DNA of 64,000 bases from positions 4,025,586-4,089,585 of the forward strand of contig JARUPZ010000007.1 of assembly GCA_031213475.1 (NCBI GenBank), given 5' to 3'. Made by a program: the position numbers and the translations under genes. This DNA comes from Nereocystis luetkeana (taxonomy: Eukaryota; Sar; Phaeophyceae; Laminariales; Laminariaceae). Below the pieces are notes generated by a model. That model searched no databases, was not told where the DNA came from, and saw nothing but the letters and a program-made list of their open reading frames with translations. Below are positions 57,180 through 64,000 of the stretch, piece by piece. Each line of letters starts with the position of its first letter. The first letter of the stretch is position 1.

Positions 57180-59690
57180 AGGGGGGGGAGGGGGGGGGCT
57201 CCGCACGGTCCGTATGCGGTACTGTGCATGTAGATCGTCATCGGGCGGCGTGCTTTTCTGGACCCGGGTGTTGTCGCAGAGTAGGCAGAGAAGGGGGGTG
57301 GACCGCGCCGTCTTCACCTACTGGCGCACCGTGCGATATATCGATCTTGGTTTCCGAGAAGCCCTTGCGCTGGTTACGGAAGTGCGTCAAGCATGGAAGC
57401 CATTTCTGACCCCCACCGCCCCCGCGCCCCCCCCCGCCCGCAAACTGTGCTTGTCTTAGCGACCGAAGGGTCGACGCTACCTACTAATTCTGTACATAGT
57501 TTTCGTGTTTTATATTTTCGGAGTGGAGACAGTGTGGGTAGTAGGGCTATTACACGTAAGAAGTCGGCGGCACGCGCAGGGCTCGGCATTGCGTTTATCA
57601 TAGCCCATAGATATGCACTCTTTTTTTTTTTTTCTTTCGGGGGTGCATTCGTACGCTATATACAGTGGTATGTATGGGTGCTTCTGATGCGGGTAGGTGT
57701 GTTTTGACTCGGTGGGCTTTTCTGCGGTTGATGGGGAGTCGGCTCCGTGGTATGGCAAAAACGTCCTTTTTTTCTCCTGGTGATGATGCAGTGTTTTTGT
57801 ACACGTCTTCTGGGAAGCGCGCGGTACGTGCTTGTAGCTTACAAAGAAAGTTGTTTCGTTCGCCCTGCCGCTCGAAAAAACGAAAAACACTTGCCCGGAC
57901 GTTTTTGCTATACTACTGAAGGCGGGGACCGGACCACCACAGGGAGGACGCTTTTTTTTTGTTTGTTCGGTGTCAGTAAGCAACCGTACACGCCGCCGCC
58001 CGAAACCCTGTACGCATCAATGTGTAGAGAGGGACGAGAGGGACGCTGGTGTCGCGCACGGAGCCGCCTCTTTCCATTGCAAGGGTCCATCCCCGGGCCC
58101 GGTGAAATAAGTCCCGGCTTTAAAATCAAGAAGAGGGTAGGTAGTGGGACGGGGAGCGTGGTGGCGCAGCAGGCGCCGAGTTATTGAGGGAGGTGAACGA
58201 GGACTATACACCCTCAAGTTGTGCTCGAAATAATGCCACGGGGTGGCTCCAGCCGATGCAGGACGAGCGACGCCACCCGGCTCTCGCCGTAGGCAGGTTT
58301 GTCTCACAACCGGGCTGTGAGAGCGCCTGTGGAACCGGGTCGTGAACGCCTGTCGCAGCATCAGTCAGATTTTGTTTTTCTTGCTTGCACGAGAACTCTT
58401 GCCAGGGGCAGCGGCCGGAGAATCGTCACGAGGGCCCGCTGCTGCCAAACCTGCCTGAGCGGTAGTTTTAGTAGCTCGTGCGTACCCTGGTAGTTGAGTT
58501 CTGATGGCTCGTCCATGCCCTCGTACCTCGTAGGTTGGTAGATGCGTCTTGGCGACCGGGACGGAGTGCAAAGAACGGCGTCGCCCAGATTCCGTTGCAT
58601 TTCTTGCGTTCGTTTTTGTTGTAGGGTCCCGGACGGCCACCAGGCAGCCCCTATTAATAGCTTTTGCTGGGAGACCGCGCTTGATTATCGTTTCAAGGGC
58701 GTACGGCGACACTCGGTGAGATCGTCTTGTGAGCCACGATCCATGATCGATGGTCGATCGCTTCGAGCGAGTGTGTGTGCGCCCTTTGTTGCTCGTTTCA
58801 AGAGCGTACGTACGACCACCCTCAAATGCGATATTTCTTTTATGATCCGTGGTCGGTGATTGATTTCTCTGCTCTCGAGTTTTGATTTGCCTCGAGGATC
58901 ATCGCTGATCCGTGATGGGGGTTCGTGCGTGTTTTCGATCGCCTCGCAGATCCTTGATCTGTGGTCGATTGGTTGCCTAACAGCTCCTTGATCTATGTGA
59001 CCGACTCCTACACACGAGTTTGATTGCAGATCTACAGTATGTATGATCGAGTGATCGACTCCGTGGTACGATATTTTGGTTGCTTGCCCGCTGCCGCAAG
59101 CAAGCGCCACGGCTCGGAGCCACGGAGACCAACCCCTGCGGGGTACAATCCTTGATCTGTGATGTGGTTCCTACGAGTTTTTTTTTATTGGCTCACAGAT
59201 CCACGGGGTTCTGTGAGACCCGGTCGATTGCCTGTTAATAAGAGTCCAATGGCCTCGCCCGGCTCATCATTTCGCTGTCGGCATGAATGAGTGTGAGAGG
59301 TTTGTTTGCTGAAGGCGCCGCGGTGAGGGGGCGCGGATGGGTGTCTTGGTTGAGACCCTCGCCTGGTGATGTATGTACTAAACGGTGTTCACATGGTATG
59401 CAGGCCGGGTCAAGAGCCCAAATGCTCGGCTCTGTCTTGTCTGGCTGGCTGTTCGGTGTGTTCTGCGCGTTCTGGATGGTCGTTCTGTTGTTGCAAATTT
59501 GGATGCACGGGTAGGGGATGCGGCGGGTTTGCCCCCGGGTTCCGATGGGAGCGGTTCAGCGGCGGGGGTCAGCTGTGTTCGTTGTTCTTGTTGCTGTTGT
59601 GGCGGGGTTGATTCTGTTTTTCGGCCCACCGTCGAAAGGAAAGGTATTCGTGGGAGGAAAGGGACTTTGGTCATTTTCATTTTATAAGGA
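57180..59690. other. Intergenic, no gene called
   Basis: No domain-bearing frame is recognised on either strand. 58690-59200 has many GATCC, TGATCTGTGG and GGTCGATTG motifs in loose tandem, suggesting an old degenerate repeat. Frames at 57393-57707 and 58365-58712 have no supporting splice sites. Confidence 0.35.
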
Positions 59691-60165
59691 GACTTCCGAT
59701 TGGTCAATTGTGTCATACAGTACAATATTTCTGACAGGTCAATTGTATGGTAGGAATTTTGTGATTTTGTGGGTTTGTGTTCATGGGATACTTCTGATTG
59801 GTCAAATGTGTCATAAGATACTTCTGATTGGTCAAATGTGTCATAAGATACATCTGATTGGTCAAATGTGTCATAAGATATTTCTGATTGGTTGATTGTG
59901 TCGAAATGCGTTTCTGATTGGTCGATTGTGTCATGGGAAGATTTCTGATGGGTCAATTGTGTCACACGAGATTTCTGATTGGTCAGTTATGTTGTAATGT
60001 AAGGTATTTCTGATTGGTGGAAACTACCTGGATGAAACGTTATGTCATCCAAGGTGACTTCGTTGTCTGTCCGTTGTTTTTTTTTTCCGTGAAAGGCATT
60101 ATTTGTACGCGCACTTTTCTGATTGGTCCATTTTTTTACTGGAGATTTCTGAGTGGTTGGTGGAA
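59690..60165. repeat. 30-bp minisatellite with a CCAAT box in each unit
   Basis: The unit TTCTGATTGGTCAAATGTG with TCATAAGATAC recurs at 30-bp spacing in the centre (about 59805-59930) and more loosely on both sides, about 10-13 times in all. The reverse strand of each unit is GACCAATCAG, an exact CCAAT-box core. The minus frame is open through the array (repeats of YDTFDQSEVS) only because 30 is divisible by 3. Confidence 0.85.
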
Positions 60166-60169
60166 ACGG

Positions 60170-61385
60170 CGGGCACGAAAAACCCTCTTCTTTCGCTCTG
60201 TACGTAAGCAGGTTTTGTTTCCTGGAATCTTTGTATAGATAAGTCTTAAAAGAGCATTCGGTACAGCAGTCTCTTGCGTGTTCATTGGTCGTATTATATG
60301 GTATGGTATGCTTTTTTCGTGCATGTGTGTCTATTGGAATATGTACTCTGCAATGTAGACCTGTGCCATTTGACGAAGGCACGTGCCTTATCGATAGTGT
60401 TCCCGTGTGACGAATTACCGCCAACCATGCTTGCTTGTGTAATCCTGCTCCTGCAAGGAGAACAGAAGGGGGATCGATTAATAGTTTGCAAAAAAAACAA
60501 AAACATTCGCTTTGGGGATGGATTTCAGGGATTTCAGTTTTCGACGGACTCCGGACGGGGCAGAGCCGTTTTTTTTCGGCTGCTATGATACGTACTTGGC
60601 TGAATTGCGTTGTTGTGTCCAGGACGTAGCGTGAACCACTGAGCACCACTGCACCATGAACTGCATGTACATCACCGTATGTATGCTGTGAACCGCACAG
60701 CAGCACTCACTGCTCTTCTACATCATATGCCCTGTTATTCCCGAGGTTCCCTCAGGGGCTTATCTAGCTGGCAGTCTAAACGAGTCCGATCAAAACAGTT
60801 CGATCGATTCAGATAACTCACGACCTACGCATTTATTCAGCTGCCGCTGCCGCTGCCTGCTGCCATGTGTTTGTCAAACCTTCCTATCTACCAGGCATGC
60901 CACATGTACATCTGTTTTTGGTTTTCATGCACTGTTTTTTTTTTGGCCGCTTCCTCCATATATACCTGGGGGTACCTTTAAGCCCGAAAAGTCCTATCAG
61001 GAGAAACATCCACCTCCTCCACCGGACCCTAAAAAGTAGCATCCAGCGAACAGGACGGCGACACACATGCCAGGAAATATCGTTGGCGCTGCTCTACTAC
61101 AATAATAATGCTGCCCGCGGTGGGATTGAGTGCCGCGACAGACGGGCGGACCGGGCAAGGGCGGCGTCGCCCGGAGTTCGTCACCTTGACAGGGTTAGGG
61201 TCAGGGTCCTGGGCGCCAGGGTAGGCCCTGCTTGCTGTGCATCACCGAAGCCGTGAAGAAGAAATGCTCTCCGCAAAGCATGGTGAGCTACTGCTGTAGC
61301 TTTACTTACTACTTACTGTGCATACAGTACATACCGAGGTGTTCTTCCACTCCAGAGCTATTGGAGCCTGTAAGCTATTGGAGCC
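60170..61385. other. Intergenic, no gene called
   Basis: A GC-richer patch at 61110-61255 could hold an exon (frames on the plus strand are open), but I recognise nothing in it. The rest is plain sequence. Confidence 0.3.
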
Positions 61386-61390
61386 TGGAA

Positions 61391-61455
61391 GCAGTCAATT
61401 TCTGAGTAATTGGCCCCGAAACGGGGACTGCGGTAGGTATCAAAAGGGTTAACAA
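61391..61455. repeat. H1 half element
   Basis: Only the right arm is recognisable (CCCCGAAACGGGGACTGCGG, then AAAAGGGTTAAC). Confidence 0.6.
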
Positions 61456-61689
61456 GGAATTACGCGCGAACGGCTCGTCGTACAATTCGTTAAAGTCAGT
61501 CAACAATGGTCAAGAGTAACTGCCAGGTGCCAGGTGCCAGGGACGGTACAAGAAAGCAAGCCAAAGGAAGGAAAAGAGATGGAGGGAGGGAGCAAGGGAG
61601 GGGTGGAGAGAGGAGCGGAGGGAGAGGGGGGAGGAAGGGACGGAAAGGAGCGGGGAGGAGGGAGGAACCGAGGAAAGCCTTTTGCCACC

Positions 61690-62035
61690 ACTGTTGTGCC
61701 GCTGATCGCTGAGCACAGTTCCAGAATTCCACATGAAAATAAGAGTTGACAGACAATTTTTCCGCTGGCCTCGGGGCGAGCTCACGTCCCGTCACCCCGA
61801 TAGGGATGCTGGAAGTCAACTCTGATAACTCCACACACAGGGCACCCGATGAGATGTGGTTTGGACCATGACGATCGCCTCCGCGAGGGCTTTGACCTGA
61901 TGCGTGCGGCATGGGCGTAGCCGTTTCGAAAGAACTTTTGTCCGAAGGTGACCATGGAGTGATCTTCATCGGACCGACAGACAGACAGACAAGTTTTCTG
62001 AATCCGTTCGAGAGACCACAAGCGTACCACTTGTG
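61690..62035. other. Compact unassigned block, possibly conserved
   Basis: It is more balanced in composition than its flanks (purine-rich repeats before, A-rich after). Minus-strand frames read smoothly (for example MKITPWSPSDKSSFETATP, and DEDHSMVTFGQKFFRNGYAH in another frame). Both frames are plausible, so a retroposon or non-coding RNA is as likely as protein. Confidence 0.3.
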
Positions 62036-62572
62036 GAATGAGCGTACACTCGAAAAAAAGAAGAAGTAAACAAACGAAGAAAAAAATAAAAACACGAAGA
62101 GGGCTTAAAAAAAAATACAGAAAGAAAAAAAAGGAAAAAGAAAAGAAGAAGGAAAGGAAAAAAAAAAAGAAATAAGAACGAAGAAAGCATGCGCTTAGGG
62201 CGCAGACCGAGTCCGGCGGTTATTTTTTTTGCGGTTTGTTGGTGCGAGCAGTCCTATGATATGCCCACAAGATAACGACGTCACACAAGAAGACCAGACC
62301 GAAGGCAAGAAAGACAAAAAAAAAGGGGGAGAGACGAAGAAGAGCTCGTATACGAATAACAACAAAACAAAAAGCGAGCAATCCTATGTCCCGCTGGTGG
62401 GTGAAGGACGACACAACCGACACAAAAGAGGGCGCAGAGACAGAAGGATCAAGGGGGGGTGGGCGAAACAAAAAAAAGCGTGAAACAAAATTGGAGACAA
62501 AAATAAATAAATATATATTCGCTGCAACAATCTTCGCTTTTGATTTGTCAACTTTAACTTTCCCCTCCGCAG

Positions 62573-62683
62573 TCCCAAGAAGGTGTCGGGTACCAGGCAC
62601 TGTACTTCAAGCACCTGCCGCCCTCGACGTTCGACGACATGCAAAGCCTGTTCACCAGCAGCACACTTGTATGCCTGGCATGA
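62573..62683 (+). CDS. Possible terminal exon of an unknown gene
   Basis: A strong acceptor (TTTCCCCTCCGCAG|TCC) opens a frame of 36 codons reading SQEGVGYQALYFKHLPPSTF and then DDMQSLFTSSTLVCLA, ending in TGA at 62681. The peptide looks globular. A donor GTATGC near the end (62668) would make it internal. I cannot identify matching upstream exons or a family. Confidence 0.35.
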   Translation, partial: SQEGVGYQALYFKHLPPSTFDDMQSLFTSSTLVCLA

Positions 62684-62760
62684 TATTACACGTACCAGGG
62701 CATAGCGCCCAGCCCGCCGGTCGACACTGACGGCCTATACGAGTGAGACAGCCGGCCGGC

Positions 62761-62818
62761 AAAGCTTCCTCGGATGAGCACGTGCCATCACAGGACGGTG
62801 CTCATCCGAGGACAGGGC
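62761..62818. other. Strong hairpin, 14-bp perfect stem
   Basis: CCTCGGATGAGCAC (62768-62781) pairs with GTGCTCATCCGAGG (62798-62811) across a 16-base loop. AAAGC and GCTTT outside extend the stem after a short bulge. It could be a small structured RNA or a tiny foldback element. No second copy is seen. Confidence 0.6.
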
Positions 62819-62909
62819 TTTTCAAGATTCCCGACCCCTTGCGTTCCGCTCCAAGCCGAGGTACATACATACACCAGTACGAACCATTACCGTGAGCATG
62901 GTGGCGATG

Positions 62910-62935
62910 ATGATGATGATGATGATGATCTCACA
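62910..62935. repeat. GAT triplet microsatellite
   Basis: About seven GAT units. Confidence 0.9.
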
Positions 62936-63319
62936 TTATGAGCTCATTTCCTTGAAATCTATTTCAGCAGCCCGGCGGACACAAAAAACAGGAGCTTAAA
63001 AACATCTCGCCAGAATAGAAACAAAAACAAAAAACAAAAAATGGCGAGGGTGTATTCGCGGGCAACTTCTCAAGAAAGGATCCAGTGACGCAAGGCGAAA
63101 GGGGATACCGCAGCAACCCCGCCGCGGGTCCCCTTTTCGCTGGGGAAAAAACAAAAAATCGACCCGACCCCCCTCCCTCCCTCCACGATGATGCGGTTAC
63201 CACGACCACGCCGTTCATCTCAGTAAAATCTGGTAGTTGGAAAAAAAAGAGCGAAGGCAAAGCGGCCGAGGATGGCAAGACAGGGTACGGTAACAGCTGC
63301 CGCCAAGATCCCCCCCACT

Positions 63320-63465
63320 TCCACCCTCACCCCCCCCCCCCCCCCCCCCTGATGCAAGCAAATGTCTGCCAGGTCGATGAAAACCCGACGTGCACTGCCC
63401 CGGCATGGATAGGAATGCGAAGGTCTCATGGTCATACGACTACGACCCCCACCCCCTCCACCACC
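63320..63465 (+). repeat. PC1 element, 5'-truncated
   Basis: It starts in a C tract at 63329-63349, continues with GATGCAAGCAAATGTCTGCC, GACGTGCACTGCCCCGGC and GGTCATACGACTACG, and ends in a C/CA-rich tract rather than the usual GAGTAC end. Confidence 0.65.
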
Positions 63466-63560
63466 TCCACCCCCCCCCCCCCACCCCCCACCCGCCCACC
63501 CACCCCACCACCACCATCATCATCACCACCACCACCACCACCACCACCACCACCACCCTC
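63465..63560. repeat. C-rich tract and CAC triplet microsatellite
   Basis: CCACCCC runs, then about 18 CAC units with a CAT interruption. Confidence 0.9.
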
Positions 63561-63694
63561 ATCACTCCCCACCGCTCGCCCCTCGATCGCCTTAGAAATC
63601 GCGCGACAGCCGCCCCTCTGCCAAGAACAAGACTGCACAGCAAGTACGTAAGCAAGCAGTACTACCGACCGAGTGTTACCCACCGACCCCGTGA

Positions 63695-63944
63695 TTTCAC
63701 CGCCCTCCTCCACACTCCTGCCAAAACGGTGCGTTCGTGACCACCTTAAGGGCATCCGCCGCGACGTCTGCGGCGGCGGGTGCCGGCCACGGCGCAAACC
63801 CGGGCGGATTGAGCGGGAGCTTGGCATCCGGGGGGGCAGCGGCGGCCGCCGCTATTTCGCCTAGGGCCGAATCACGCCTGTCTTGTATCTCCGAGATTCG
63901 CTCCTGTGAGCGAAGTAGAAGCCCATCGCAGGAGACACGAGGAG
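63695..63944 (+). CDS. Possible exon at window end, unknown gene
   Basis: A GC-rich frame open from 63695 reads TTLRASAATSAAAGAGHGAN, then an Ala/Gly run and SRLSCISEIRSCERSRSPS. It ends at a donor-like GGAGG|GTGAGT. Its style resembles the low-complexity exons of the zinc-cluster gene. There is no clear acceptor, and other frames are also open. Confidence 0.25.
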
Positions 63945-64000
63945 GGTGAGTGGGTGAGTGTGTGTGTGGGGAGGGGGTGGATGGGTGAGTGGATGTGTGG

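Noticed and set aside
56494-57317. Minus-strand repeat proteins over the tandem array
   Set aside because: Two or more frames stay open because the 135-bp duplication is a multiple of three. No domain or start context is present.
59378-59965. Minus-strand 195-codon protein with YDTFDQSEVS repeats
   Set aside because: The repeats come from a 30-bp minisatellite whose period is divisible by three. There is no other sign of coding.

Overview
This is eukaryotic nuclear DNA: low coding density, GT-AG (and one GC-AG) introns, many triplet microsatellites, dozens of long poly(C)/poly(G) tracts and many small interspersed repeats. Large introns, Ser/Gly/Ala-rich low-complexity exons and a fungal-type zinc-cluster gene with helical repeats suggest a stramenopile, possibly a brown alga. 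That assignment is an inference. I see no rRNA, intact tRNA, CRISPR array or bacterial-style operon.

Layout. 1-8.5 kb: a degraded Ty3/gypsy-type LTR retroelement read on the minus strand, flanked by LTR-like arms about 1.1-1.3 kb long in INVERTED orientation. 8.5-19.8 kb: no convincing host gene; SINE-like elements, LTR fragments, a second reverse-transcriptase fragment, hairpin elements and microsatellites. 19,790-56,516: one large plus-strand gene that explains most real coding sequence in the window. It is assembled here from about 22 exons by matching splice sites and codon phase. It encodes a protein of roughly 1,550-1,600 residues with an N-terminal Zn(2)-Cys(6) binuclear cluster, split by a 14.9-kb intron between its third-Cys half-sites, followed by a basic linker, TPR-like helical segments and Gly/Ala/Ser-rich regions. 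Exons 1-5 and 10-17 fit in phase without special pleading; exons 6-9 and the 18/19 junction are less certain. 56.5-64 kb: a tandem array directly after the stop codon, a CCAAT-box minisatellite, and two possible exons of other genes.

Repeat families, named here for convenience. M1: about 105-bp MITE with ends like GGGGGACCATAGTAAATAGG and TA at the target. H1: about 95-bp hairpin element with arms like GAACCGCAGTCCCGTTTTGG bounded by TTAA. H2: hairpin/half-hairpin containing GTAGGCGATTGGTTAACC. PC1 and PC2: two SINE-like families that end in GAGTAC followed by a poly(C) tract. S1: tRNA-derived SINE (A box TAGCTCAGTAGGT, B box GGTTCGAACC). S2/S3: SINE-like elements with different tRNA-like heads that share a TCGCGATAAAAATGAAGGC core next to a G-run. 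R270: about 270-bp repeat seen three times, only in introns of the zinc-cluster gene.
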